64,000 nucleotides of DNA from Actinomadura montaniterrae (GTDB lineage Bacteria; Actinomycetota; Actinomycetes; Streptosporangiales; Streptosporangiaceae), in contig NZ_WBMR01000002.1 in assembly GCF_008923365.1 (NCBI RefSeq), positions 59,959 to 123,958 on the forward strand. Reading direction: 5' to 3'. Under the pieces are notes generated by a model. The model was given only the letters and a program-made list of their open reading frames with translations. It ran no database searches and was not told where the DNA came from. The position numbers and the translations under genes are program-made. Positions 7,556-15,943 of this stretch are shown here, in pieces; position 1 is the stretch's first letter, and each line of letters begins with the position of its first letter.

Positions 7556-8461
7556 ATGATCAAGCTGGGGATGATGGCACCGTTCGCCGACGGCCTGATC
7601 ACCTCGGGCGGGTTCCTGCGGGACTACGCGGGCACGCTCGAGGAGTGCGGCGTCGAGTCGGTGTGGACGGTGGAACACGTGGTCGTCGCCGCGGAGTACG
7701 AACCGCTGTACCCCTACTCCGAAAGCGGCCGGATCCCCGGCCCACCGCAAGGCGTGCCGATGCCCGACCCGCTGGACACCATCGCCTACATGGTCGGCGG
7801 GTCCGACGCCCTGCGGTTCGGCACCGCCATGGTGGTCGCGCCGCTGCACAGCCCGGTCGTCCTGGCCAAACGCGCCGCGACCATCGATCTCCTGTCCGGC
7901 GGACGGCTGATGCTCGGCCTGGGGATCGGCTGGCAGAAGGAGGAGTACGCCGCGGTCGGCGTGCCCTACCAGCGGCGCGGCGCCCGTCTCGACGAGTGCA
8001 TCGACGCGATGCGGGCACTGTGGTCGCAGTCCCCTGCTAGCTATCGGGGCGACTTCGTCGCGTTCGACCGCGTGCACTGCCTGCCGCGCCCCGCGTCCGG
8101 CGCGGTGCCCATCGTGCTGGGCGGCAACAGCGAACCCGCCGTCCGGCGAGCGGGCCGCGTCGCCGACGGCTGGTTCCCCTACACGATCGCGCCTGATGAG
8201 TTCGCGCAGCGGGCCGACCTGTTGCGCGCCACCTCCGCCGGCCGCACCGTCGAAGTCACCGCATGGCCCGGGAGTTGCGATCCGGGACGTGAAGGAGATC
8301 CGGACTTCGTCCGCCGGTACGTCGAGGCGGGCGCCACCCGCATCGTGATCGCGCCTCGCCTCGGAGGCCCCCTCCCGGACAGTCTGCTCGGGCCGCGCGG
8401 GCTGGACGCCCTGCGCGACCAGATCGACCGTTACCGCGACACCGTGCTGGACAAGCTGTGA
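7556..8461 (+). CDS. LLM-class F420-dependent oxidoreductase
   Basis: A 301-residue luciferase-like (beta/alpha)8 enzyme, recognisable by SVWTVEHVVV near the N-terminus, LSGGRLMLGLGIGWQKEEYAA in the middle and VPIVLGG later. The family uses reduced F420 or FMN to reduce or oxygenate substrates; the F420 branch dominates in actinobacteria. The start is chosen at the ATG after CGGGAG. Its stop overlaps the next GTG start by 4 bp, and a Dabb-domain gene follows, so the three act together, perhaps in catabolism of one small hydrophobic compound. Confidence 0.88.
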   Translation: MIKLGMMAPFADGLITSGGFLRDYAGTLEECGVESVWTVEHVVVAAEYEPLYPYSESGRIPGPPQGVPMPDPLDTIAYMVGGSDALRFGTAMVVAPLHSPVVLAKRAATIDLLSGGRLMLGLGIGWQKEEYAAVGVPYQRRGARLDECIDAMRALWSQSPASYRGDFVAFDRVHCLPRPASGAVPIVLGGNSEPAVRRAGRVADGWFPYTIAPDEFAQRADLLRATSAGRTVEVTAWPGSCDPGREGDPDFVRRYVEAGATRIVIAPRLGGPLPDSLLGPRGLDALRDQIDRYRDTVLDKL

Positions 8462-8772
8462 CCGGGGTGCTCGACACCGTCGTCCTGCCTGAGCCGACGG
8501 TCGAAATGTGGCTGCGCCGCTGGCGCGGCGAGTACCTGCCGGGCGCCCGGGAGCGCGGGCTACGGTTCGAGCGGATGTGGCGCTGCTACACCGGCCCCGA
8601 GCAGGTCACCGTCTACCTGTTGTGGTCCCTGCAAACGGCCTACGACTTCTACGCGATGCGCGCGGCGGCTGCGGCCGATCCGTCCGTGACGGAATTCTGG
8701 GCCGCCACCGACGCGCTTGCCCACGACCGCGAAAGGCGCGTGCTGGAGGAGGTTCCATGTCCCGCTGGGTGA
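8458..8772 (+). CDS. Small protein, possible alpha-beta-barrel fold
   Basis: A 104-residue protein with a GTG start overlapping the previous stop (GTGA). The pattern WLRRWRGEYLPGARERG, then a beta strand VTVYLLWSLQ, then an alpha helix and WAATDALAHDRERRVLEE resembles the dimeric alpha-beta barrel (ABM/EthD/NIPSNAP) fold, but similarity is only by eye. Its coupling to an LLM oxidoreductase and a Dabb protein supports a small-ligand role. No catalytic residues can be named. Confidence 0.65.
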   Translation: MTGVLDTVVLPEPTVEMWLRRWRGEYLPGARERGLRFERMWRCYTGPEQVTVYLLWSLQTAYDFYAMRAAAAADPSVTEFWAATDALAHDRERRVLEEVPCPAG

Positions 8773-9380
8773 TCCTCACTCCTCCGGAGACGATGGTGCC
8801 CGGCGCCGACGGCGGCCCCGATCTGCCGGGCAGCGTCGGCGGTCGCGGCGCGCACTGGGACCTGACCGGCGACGCCGCCCCCGACATACAGGGAGCCGAA
8901 GCCGTCGAGCTGTCGCAGATCGCCAGCGCGCATGTCGAATTGACCGGACGGCGCATCAAACGCACTCTGCTGCTGACCGTCCGCCCCGGGACCCCGCCCG
9001 ACACGATCGCGTCTTTCGAGGCCGACCTCATGGCGATGCCCCGCCATATCCCCGCCATCCGCTCGTGGGCGCTGAGCCGGGCAACCGGCCGCTGGACGCA
9101 CGCGTGGGAACAAGAGTTCGCCGACGAAGACGGGCTCAACGGGCAGTACCTGCTCCACCCCTACCACTGGACATACGTGGACCGCTGGTTCGACACCGAA
9201 CTGCCAACGGCGATAGTCGCCCCGCGCCTGGCCCACCTGTACCGCACGGCGTCCGGCCCCGTCCTCACCGCATCCCACTGCGGAGAGGCAGAGCACCCAG
9301 GAGCGATTGGACGATCCAAGGGCGAGCGTCCCGACCACTCGCGATGGAGTTTGGTCAGGGCGCCGCGGGCCGAGGGGTGA
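8757..9380 (+). CDS. Dabb (stress-responsive A/B barrel) protein
   Basis: The 207-residue product overlaps the previous gene by 16 bp and starts after a strong GGAGGAGG. Residues about 65-160 carry the Dabb signature: IKRTLLLTVRPGT, a helix of acidic residues, MPRHIPAIRSWALSR, then THAWEQEFADEDGL and YLLHPYHWTYVDRWF. Dabb domains dimerise and in some homologues cyclise or bind polyketide-like molecules. The N-terminal ~60 residues and the basic C-terminal tail are extra. It belongs to the operon with the LLM oxidoreductase. Confidence 0.8.
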   Translation: MSRWVILTPPETMVPGADGGPDLPGSVGGRGAHWDLTGDAAPDIQGAEAVELSQIASAHVELTGRRIKRTLLLTVRPGTPPDTIASFEADLMAMPRHIPAIRSWALSRATGRWTHAWEQEFADEDGLNGQYLLHPYHWTYVDRWFDTELPTAIVAPRLAHLYRTASGPVLTASHCGEAEHPGAIGRSKGERPDHSRWSLVRAPRAEG

Positions 9381-9534
9381 TAATCTTATATCCCCTACCG
9401 TCCGGAATATCATGGTTCGGGGCGAACGGATCGGCAGGCATCCGGTCGGCTCTGCGGGTTCGTGTCCCAGAGCGCGAATGGCGGGCTCAATTCGATGTAC
9501 AGGGCAGAACCAGCCCGAAGGTGCGCGCCTCACG

Positions 9535-9660
9535 TTGGCCGACGATGAGCAGAGGCGCGAGTTCTACCGGCTACGGCGCCGCGAGAACAACGAAACGGAC
9601 TTCGCCTATCCCCTGCTGACGTACACCGTTAGCGAAAGCGACCTGATGCCGCCCGTCTGA
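9535..9660 (+). pseudogene. Coding-like fragment, family unknown
   Basis: Between the Dabb gene and the convergent methyltransferase gene, one plus-strand frame regains strong third-position GC and reads LADDEQRREFYRLRRREN, then ETDFAYPLLTYTVSESDL, ending in TGA at 9660. The only in-frame start near its head is a TTG without a ribosome-binding site; farther upstream the frame loses protein character. I regard it as the 3' remnant of a lost gene, though a real 41-residue gene cannot be excluded. The interval 9381-9534 holds nothing I can assign. Confidence 0.3.
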
Positions 9661-9667
9661 TCCGTGG

Positions 9668-10495
9668 CTAACCGAGTGCCGGTGCGTGCTCGGCTGGGCG
9701 GCGTCCCCAGGCGGAGATCAGCGGCGCGAGTGTCAGGTCGAGTTCGCCCGCGTGGATAGCGGCCAGATGGGCGTCGATCTCGGCGTCGTCGGCCAGGCCG
9801 GCGGCGAGCAGCTCGCCGCGCACGTGCCGCATGGTCGCCGCCTCCAGCCGATCGCAGGCCAGCCCGCCGACCGGGAAGAAGCCCGCCGCGGCGACATCCA
9901 CCAAGCCGGCCTCGCGCAATGCCCGCGGCAACGTCCGGCCGTAGCGCAGGTCCGCGCCGCGGCGCGTCAGCAGTTCCCGGACCGCGTCGCGCAACCGGTT
10001 GGCCCGCCGCTGCGCAGGGCCGCTGTCGTCCAAGCAGGCCAGTGGCTGCAGAGCGGTATCGGCGTCCTCGACCAGCAGCCAGCCGCCGGGCCGTAGTGCC
10101 GCAGCCATCGTGGCCAGCGCCCGGGCCCGGTCGGGTACATGCACCAGCACGAGCCGGGCGTGCACCAGATCGAACGTCCCCGGCTCCGGGGGCGGATCGG
10201 CGGCGACGTCGTGCCGGCGCACCTCGTACCCGCCGCCTGCCTTCAGCCACGACGGGTCGATGTCCGTGGCCAGCACGTACCCGCTCGGACCGACAGCCGC
10301 CGCGAGCGCCTCCGGGATACTGCGGCCACCGGCCCCCACCTCCCAGCAGCGCGAGCCTGCCCTGACGCCCAGTCGTTCGAAGTGCCCCCGCGTCACACCG
10401 TCGAACAGCTCGGCCAGCCAAACGAATCTCTCACCCGCCTCGGCGCGCGCGTTGTCGAGCAGGTACCCGCGGGCGGAAGCCGCTTCTCCAGTCAT
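9668..10495 (-). CDS. SAM-dependent methyltransferase
   Basis: A 275-residue class I methyltransferase. Motif I is CWEVGAGGRSI, the acidic loop is LATDID, and a post-motif region FDLVHARLVLVHVPDRARAL leads to LRPGGWLLVEDAD. It lacks membrane segments and should transfer a methyl group from S-adenosylmethionine to a small molecule; the substrate is unknown. A GGAGGTGACC site stands about 13 bp before the ATG, slightly far. It is a single gene, separated by 165 bp from the monooxygenase gene upstream, with a tandem repeat in that gap. Confidence 0.85.
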   Translation of the reverse strand: MTGEAASARGYLLDNARAEAGERFVWLAELFDGVTRGHFERLGVRAGSRCWEVGAGGRSIPEALAAAVGPSGYVLATDIDPSWLKAGGGYEVRRHDVAADPPPEPGTFDLVHARLVLVHVPDRARALATMAAALRPGGWLLVEDADTALQPLACLDDSGPAQRRANRLRDAVRELLTRRGADLRYGRTLPRALREAGLVDVAAAGFFPVGGLACDRLEAATMRHVRGELLAAGLADDAEIDAHLAAIHAGELDLTLAPLISAWGRRPAEHAPALG

Positions 10496-10556
10496 CGCTA
10501 TATGGTCACCTCCCCAAACCACGAGCGCCACGATTTCGAACCGACGGTCGCGGGTT

Positions 10557-10598
10557 CGGAGCCCTGGCGGGTGCGTACCGGAGCCCTGGCGGGTGCGT
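10557..10598. repeat. Tandem 20-bp direct repeat
   Basis: The 20-mer CGGAGCCCTGGCGGGTGCGT occurs twice, at 10557-10576 and 10579-10598, separated by AC. It lies between the methyltransferase start and the monooxygenase stop. It could be a slipped duplication or a pair of binding sites for the methyltransferase promoter. Confidence 0.7.
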
Positions 10599-10659
10599 GC
10601 CGGACCTGCACAAGGGCATCCTCGAGATGCCCCGCGCGTCAGTTCGTCGTCGTGGCCGG

Positions 10660-11904
10660 TCAGGTGTGGTCCTTGCCGGGTCCGGGCGTCGGCCGGTCGC
10701 GGTGGCCGCCGGAGACCTGGGTGTAGCCGGCCACGATGGCCTCGAGTTCGGCGGGGGTGATCACGTCCTCGATGCGGTCGAAGCCTTGCGGGGCTCGGCG
10801 TTCGACCTCGTCGATGACCTGTTCCGGGCCGCCGAGCCGGTTGCGGAGGACGATCTGGGTGGTGGCTGGGAGGCGGTCGCGCTCGTAGGCGAGCAGGGCT
10901 TCGGCGGGGTCGGTCTCGGTCGCGAGGTGGGCGCTCAGGTTCACCGCGTCGAGGATGGCCTGGCCGGCGCCGTTGGAGCCCATCGGGTACATGGGATGGG
11001 CGGCGTCGCCCAGCAGGGTGACCCGGCCGTGCGTCCAGCGGGGCAGGGGGTCGCGGTCGCACATGGGGAACTCGAACCGGTCCCGGGTGGACGCGATCAT
11101 GGCGGCGTGGTCGAACAGGTCGCAGGTGAAGCGCTTGACGTGCGCGGCCAGGACCGCCGGGTCGGCTGGACGCGTCCAGTCCTGCTCGTCGGGCGGCGGG
11201 TCCCCGGGACGGCCCGTCAGGACGCCCATGGCCCAGTTGGTCAGCCTGGTGCCCGGCGCGCCGCCCGCCGCTATCGGGTAGACGACCAGTTTGGCGGCGT
11301 TGCCACCGGCGATCACCATGGTGCGGCCGGTGCCGAACTCGGGCCAGTCGGTGGCGCCGCGCCAGGTCATCATGCCGCTCCAGCGCGGTGGGCCCTCATC
11401 GGGGAACAGGGTCGAACGGGTGGTCGAGTGGATGCCGTCGGCGCCCACGAGGATGTCCGCGCGCGCGTGCGAGCCGTCGGCGAACCGGGCGGTCACTCCC
11501 TCGGCGTCCTGCTCGAAACCGACCAGGCGGTGACCGGTGCGCACCGCGTCCGCGCCCAGCCGTTCGATCACCGCGCGGTGGAGCAGGCCCTGCAGCCGGC
11601 CGCGATGCACGCTGATCTGCGGGTGCGCGAATCCGGCGGCCAGACCGCAGGGCCTGCGCATGATCTCCTGCCCCAGCCGGTGGGCGTAGATCAGCTCACC
11701 GGTGCGCACCCCGATGCCGTCGAGCCGGTCCAGCAGCCCCACCGCACCCAGTTCCCGGACCGCGAACGGCAGCGCGTTGATCCCCACGCCGAGCTCCCGG
11801 ATCCGCTCACCGCGCTCATAGACCACGCAGCCGATGCCCTCGGCGTGCAGGCGCAACGCGGTGAACAACCCGCCGATCCCGGCTCCCACGATCATCACCT
11901 TCAC
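10660..11904 (-). CDS. FAD-dependent monooxygenase
   Basis: A 414-residue group A flavoprotein hydroxylase of the PhzS/salicylate hydroxylase type. The dinucleotide motif GAGIGG is at residues 7-12, with later ILVGADGIHSTTR and the FAD ribityl motif LLGDAAHPMYPMGSNG. It should use NAD(P)H and O2 to hydroxylate an aromatic or enolic substrate. It starts with GTG overlapping the stop of the membrane DJ-1 gene (GTGA), so the two are co-translated. The enzyme is cytoplasmic and of normal length. Confidence 0.9.
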   Translation of the reverse strand: MKVMIVGAGIGGLFTALRLHAEGIGCVVYERGERIRELGVGINALPFAVRELGAVGLLDRLDGIGVRTGELIYAHRLGQEIMRRPCGLAAGFAHPQISVHRGRLQGLLHRAVIERLGADAVRTGHRLVGFEQDAEGVTARFADGSHARADILVGADGIHSTTRSTLFPDEGPPRWSGMMTWRGATDWPEFGTGRTMVIAGGNAAKLVVYPIAAGGAPGTRLTNWAMGVLTGRPGDPPPDEQDWTRPADPAVLAAHVKRFTCDLFDHAAMIASTRDRFEFPMCDRDPLPRWTHGRVTLLGDAAHPMYPMGSNGAGQAILDAVNLSAHLATETDPAEALLAYERDRLPATTQIVLRNRLGGPEQVIDEVERRAPQGFDRIEDVITPAELEAIVAGYTQVSGGHRDRPTPGPGKDHT

Positions 11905-13349
11905 GGCATCTCCTTGTCCTCACCGAGACTGTCGCGGCCGCCGCTCGGCGTTCCATCGGCTGGGCGGTCCGCGCTTCTCGAGCGAAGCGAACCGGTCATG
12001 ATCAACCGTGCGGTGATGCGGACGATGGCCAGAGCGACCACGCCGACCAGGCCGAAAAGCACGAGGCGCAGGGTGGGCGTCCACGGCCAGCTGGAACCGG
12101 ACGTGCCGAGATCGGCGGCGGGATACTCCAGGATCTTGCGAGTCCACCGGGCCGTGGGCCTGTCGAACGTGCGGGCCATGGAACTCAGCACCGGGTCGAA
12201 CGCGAAGCCCGGCCGCCTGTGCGGATATTCCAGCGGGACGCCGGCGCGGCGGGCGGCGGCTGCGATGGCGGGGTCGGGGCTCGCCGCGGCGGTGGTGCCC
12301 GGGACCATCAGCCGGTCGACGTCGTCTCCGACGTCGGCGAGACGTCTCCGCGGAACGAAGGTCAGCCCGTGCCGTGACCGCACGGTGGCCGTGGACGCGA
12401 TCGCGACCGTCCGGGCGGCCTTGACCTCGGCGTACGGGCTGAAGATCGAGGCGAGTTCCAGTTCCCCGACGCCGCCGGTGAGCACCACCCCCAGCGTGCT
12501 GTTGTTCGAGCGGAATCCGAGGTTGAGCAGGTGCACGATCGCGTTGGACGGGGACAGCCGCGATTCCGGCATGCGCGCGGGCGCGCCCGGAGAGTAGTGG
12601 CGCCAGCCGACGGTCCGGGCGGCCGCGGCGGCGGTGTCCGTGCCGGCCAGCCGCTCGATCACCCGCAGCGTCCCGTCCACCGAGGACAGCAGCCCACCCG
12701 TGGTGATCACGTTTCCGTCGTCGATGTAGCGGACGCCGCGCCGCCAGTGCACCGCGGGATGCGCGTCCTGCAGGCCGGAGAGCCGGTACCAGTGCGTGGT
12801 GGCCTCGCGGCCGTCGAGGAGACCGGCGTCGGCGGCCAGCCGCGCCCCGGTGCACACGCTCAGCACCAGCCCGCGGCTCGCGGTGCTCCGCAGCCATCCG
12901 ATGACGCGGCGATCGCTGTCCTCGTCGGACGGCATCTCCGGCACCACGGTGACGTCCGGCGCTCTGCCGCCCAGCCGCGTGCTCAGTTGCGCGAAGTCCA
13001 GGTCCGGGACCAGGTCCAGCCCTCCGAGCAGCGGCACGGGCCGGCGTTCGGGTGCGACCGTGTAGACGTTGAACCTCCCCGTGCTCGCCAGAACGTCGTA
13101 CGGGACGAGGGTGTCGGCCACGTTGGAACCCGCATTGCCGACCACGACGGCCACGGTGGGCTTGCCCGGAGCATGCGCAGGCGGAGCCACTGCGGGGAGT
13201 TGCCTGGCCGGCGGCGGCGCGTACCTGTAGGAGGCAAAGCCTCGGGAGCTGATGAGGAACTCCACGCCCGGGACGAGGAACAAGGCCACAAGGACTACCA
13301 GCCCACGGCCGAGGATCCGCAAGACCCGCGCGCCCTGTTTCTTTCTCAC
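11901..13349 (-). CDS. Membrane-anchored tandem DJ-1/PfpI protein
   Basis: From the GTG after the RibD relic the product is about 482 residues. An N-terminal membrane helix (ILGRGLVVLVALFLVPGVEF) is followed by a DJ-1/PfpI-type glutamine-amidotransferase-like domain at about 65-260 with the nucleophile elbow SVCTGA. A second, shorter DJ-1-like domain (VVLTGGVGELELASIFSPY) covers about 290-400, and a C-terminal membrane helix (RLVLFGLVGVVALAIV) follows. Single-domain relatives occur beside GlxA-type regulators; the GlxA gene here is divergent at 13843. Function is unknown; sensing of a ligand at the membrane or hydrolysis is possible. The start is uncertain because the frame is open upstream. 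Confidence 0.75.
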   Translation of the reverse strand: MRKKQGARVLRILGRGLVVLVALFLVPGVEFLISSRGFASYRYAPPPARQLPAVAPPAHAPGKPTVAVVVGNAGSNVADTLVPYDVLASTGRFNVYTVAPERRPVPLLGGLDLVPDLDFAQLSTRLGGRAPDVTVVPEMPSDEDSDRRVIGWLRSTASRGLVLSVCTGARLAADAGLLDGREATTHWYRLSGLQDAHPAVHWRRGVRYIDDGNVITTGGLLSSVDGTLRVIERLAGTDTAAAAARTVGWRHYSPGAPARMPESRLSPSNAIVHLLNLGFRSNNSTLGVVLTGGVGELELASIFSPYAEVKAARTVAIASTATVRSRHGLTFVPRRRLADVGDDVDRLMVPGTTAAASPDPAIAAAARRAGVPLEYPHRRPGFAFDPVLSSMARTFDRPTARWTRKILEYPAADLGTSGSSWPWTPTLRLVLFGLVGVVALAIVRITARLIMTGSLRSRSADRPADGTPSGGRDSLGEDKEMP

Positions 13350-13678
13350 CGCGGACAGCCGGGTGGCCTCAGGACCGGGACCTGCACCACATGCATGTGA
13401 TCGACCAAACCCTCGGCGAGGAACTCGCGCACCACCGACGGCCCGCCGCCCAGGCGCACGTCCTGGCCACCGGCCGCCTCGCGGGCCCGCTCGAGCGCCT
13501 CGGCGGGCGAGGCGTCCAGGAAATGGAACGCGGTGCCGCCCTTCATCCCGATCGACGGCCGCGGCCGGCGGGTGAGCACGAAGACCGGGGTGCGGAACGG
13601 CGGGTCGGGGGCCTGGCCGGCGCCGGTGGCGAAGCCGCCGAGCGAGATCGAGAAGTTGTGCCCGCGAACATCGGACAT
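13346..13678 (-). pseudogene. Broken RibD-C/dihydrofolate-reductase-like gene
   Basis: The frame starts MSDVRGHNFSISLGGF after a GGAGCACC site and ends by running into the next gene. It matches the actinobacterial RibD C-terminal/DHFR-like family (normally about 200 residues) at both ends of the domain: FRTPVFVLTRRPRP, FHFLDASPAEALERAREAAG, and VRLGGGPSVVREFL. The roughly 60-80 residues that normally lie between the N-terminal strand and the PPFxTPVFVLT segment are missing, and the protein ends just after VVQVPV, where a C-terminal quarter is expected. Two separate deletions make a functional reductase unlikely. Family and normal length are from memory. Confidence 0.7.
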
Positions 13679-13762
13679 ACGGTGCTCCTTCGGTGATCAA
13701 AGCCCCGGCCGGCATCCGCGAATGACCGATGTCTTTCCGGGTGTGACCTCACCCTCGAAGAC

Positions 13763-13786
13763 CGATTCGCGAGCGGCAACGAATCG
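13763..13786. promoter_or_regulatory. Dyad in the GlxA promoter
   Basis: CGATTCG (13763-13769) and CGAATCG (13780-13786) form a perfect 7-bp inverted repeat with a 10-bp spacer. It lies between the divergent RibD relic/DJ-1 operon and the GlxA regulator and is a candidate operator for that regulator. Confidence 0.4.
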
Positions 13787-13842
13787 TGGCGGCAATGTCC
13801 GAAAACTTGGTACTCCTGTCGCGGCGGCATAGGGTCCTGAGA

Positions 13843-14835
13843 GTGGACGAACGGCTGATGGTGGTCGTCGGATACGACCGGGCGCAGTTGCTCGACATCG
13901 CCTGCGTGACATCGACGTTGAACGAGGCGAACTGGGGCGCCACCCCGCCCTACGAGGTGCTCCTCGCGACCCCGGGCGGCCGGGCGATCACCTGCACCGA
14001 CGGGATGACGCTGCACGGGCAGGAAGCGCTCGAACGGCTCAAAGGCCCGCTGGACACGCTGATCGTGTCGGGCGGGCTGGGCTACCGCGAGGCCGCCGCC
14101 GACCCCCGTTTCGTCGGACACGTGCGCCGGCTGGCCAAGGAGAGCCGGCGGGTCGCGTCCGTGTGCACCGGCTCCGCCGTGCTGGCCGCGGCCGGCCTGC
14201 TCGACGGCAGGCGCGCCGCCACGCACTGGATGTGGGCCGATGAGATCGCCGCACGGTACCCCAAGGTCGTCTTCGACCCCGGCCCGATCTACATCCGCGA
14301 AGGCAACATCACCACGTCGGCCGGCGTCACCAGCGCGCTCGACCTGACGCTCTCCTTCATCCAGGACGACCACGGGCCGGAACTGGCACGCGGCGTGGCG
14401 CAACTGGTCGTGACCTACCTGCAGCGGCCGGGCGACCAAGCGCAGATGAGCATGTTCGTCGCCGCCGCACCGCAGCCCGAGCACAGCCTCGTCCAGCAGA
14501 TCACCGACCACGTCGCCGGCAACCTCGACGGCGATCTGAGCACCGCCGCCCTGGCCCGGCTGGCGGGGGTGAGCGAGCGCCATCTCACCCGGTTGTTCCT
14601 CCAGCACCTCGCCCACACCCCGGGCCGCTACGTACGCCAGGCCCGCACCGAAGCGGCCGCGCACCTGCTGGCGACGACGACGCACCCGATCGCGAGCGTG
14701 GCCCGGCGCTGCGGATTCGGGACGGCCGAGACGCTCCGCCAAGCCTTCATCGACCAGTACGGAACCGCGCCCTCGCGCTACCGCGCGAACCATTCGACGC
14801 GGCAGACGGCAGGGAACCGAGCCAGAACACCTTGA
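13843..14835 (+). CDS. GlxA-family AraC-type transcriptional regulator
   Basis: The protein has an N-terminal DJ-1/PfpI-like ligand domain (VVVGYDRAQLLDIACV, VSGGLGYREAAADPR, SVCTGSAVLAAAGLLDGR) and a C-terminal AraC double helix-turn-helix (LSTAALARLAGVSERHLTRL; PIASVARRCGFGTAETLRQA). That is the GlxA/FtrA/ArgR-AraC layout. I place the start at the GTG at 13843 because homologues begin just before this beta strand; ATGs at 13786 and 13795 are alternatives. It is divergent from the DJ-1 membrane protein and monooxygenase, the probable targets. It acts in the cytoplasm as a DNA-binding regulator. Confidence 0.88.
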   Translation: MDERLMVVVGYDRAQLLDIACVTSTLNEANWGATPPYEVLLATPGGRAITCTDGMTLHGQEALERLKGPLDTLIVSGGLGYREAAADPRFVGHVRRLAKESRRVASVCTGSAVLAAAGLLDGRRAATHWMWADEIAARYPKVVFDPGPIYIREGNITTSAGVTSALDLTLSFIQDDHGPELARGVAQLVVTYLQRPGDQAQMSMFVAAAPQPEHSLVQQITDHVAGNLDGDLSTAALARLAGVSERHLTRLFLQHLAHTPGRYVRQARTEAAAHLLATTTHPIASVARRCGFGTAETLRQAFIDQYGTAPSRYRANHSTRQTAGNRARTP

Positions 14836-14928
14836 TCCCTCAGCCCCACCCGTCGGACGGCACACGAAATCGCTCAGCCTCGCGGACCCTTACCAGTAGC
14901 CTTTCTCGAAGAGGCTGGAGGGAGCCAG

Positions 14929-15921
14929 ATGGGCGCGCTGCTCTACTACCCGTTCGTGGTCCCGCCCCCAGAGATCATTTACCAGTCGCTGCTGTACTGG
15001 GACGGCTTTGCGTCCGTCGTACCGCAGGAAAAGCGCTTTTACGACCGCGCCGTTCCCGCGCCGCTGAAAGAACTCGGCGACCGGGGTCTCTACCGGCCGC
15101 TCACCGTACGCGCACCCCTTTACGGAGCAGACTGGCGCTCGACCTGGGCGAAGGCGCTCAGCTCCCAGTTGCGGCGGATGGCCGTCCAGCCGGGTGTCCG
15201 CACGGAGCCCGCGTTCCACGTGTGGCCCACCAAGCTCCCCAACCGGATCGAACGGGAACTCCTCCGGCTCCGCCTCGCCACCTGGCCTGACGACAGCGGC
15301 CCGCTCGTGGTGCCGAGACCGGTCGGGGAACTGATCATCGCGACGCTCGCGCGGGAGATCGCCGTCGATCTCGAAGAGCGAGCGGACGGCGCCCTCTACC
15401 CGTACACCGATAGCCCGACCGCACGTCGGCAGACCATGCACATGACGGTGCGCGGCGATCGCGAGGCGGCTTGGGAGGTGGAACTCGGACGCGTCCTGCC
15501 GACGCCGGCGCCCACCACCTCGCTTTCCGACGTCCTGGCCTTCCGCGAACGCCATGCGGACGAGCGCGCACGCCTGATGCGGGCCGTGCATCGGCTCCTC
15601 GGAGACCTGCGCCGGGACTACGAGCACCCTTCCGACGTCATCACCGAACTCCGCAGGGAGCTTGACGAAGCGGCCGAGGAGCACCGGTCCGCGGGCCGGG
15701 CCGCCGGAATCGCCTGGGCGAGCCGGTCCGTCGCGGCCACCGTGGGCGTCGCCGCAGCCGCCCTTGGAGCCCTGGTGGTTCCCGATGCCGCCTGGTTGAT
15801 GGGAGCGGTGAGCGGTTACGCCATCAATATCGCGACCCGGGAGATCCGCCCGATGCTCGCCTACCGGCCGGGACGGGACGATTTCAGCTACCTCCACAAG
15901 GTCCGGAAAGAGCTGCGATAG
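14929..15921 (+). CDS. DUF6236-like protein
   Basis: A 330-residue protein starting MGALLYYPFVVPPPEIIYQSLL, after GGAGGGAG. The opening pattern with LLYWDGF and VPQEKRF resembles the DUF6236 family, whose members are found scattered in actinobacteria with no known function. The middle is helical and acidic. Near residues 260-300 there is a weakly hydrophobic segment (SVAATVGVAAAALGALVVP) that could be a membrane or buried helix. It stands alone between the GlxA gene and a convergent membrane-anchored protein. Confidence 0.7.
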   Translation: MGALLYYPFVVPPPEIIYQSLLYWDGFASVVPQEKRFYDRAVPAPLKELGDRGLYRPLTVRAPLYGADWRSTWAKALSSQLRRMAVQPGVRTEPAFHVWPTKLPNRIERELLRLRLATWPDDSGPLVVPRPVGELIIATLAREIAVDLEERADGALYPYTDSPTARRQTMHMTVRGDREAAWEVELGRVLPTPAPTTSLSDVLAFRERHADERARLMRAVHRLLGDLRRDYEHPSDVITELRRELDEAAEEHRSAGRAAGIAWASRSVAATVGVAAAALGALVVPDAAWLMGAVSGYAINIATREIRPMLAYRPGRDDFSYLHKVRKELR

Positions 15922-15943
15922 GCCGGCCGGCTGAGGCGATGTT

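Noticed and set aside
9451-9472. A tRNA-like T-arm pattern (GGGTTCGTGTCCC)
   Set aside because: No acceptor stem, anticodon or other arms can be built around it; chance match.
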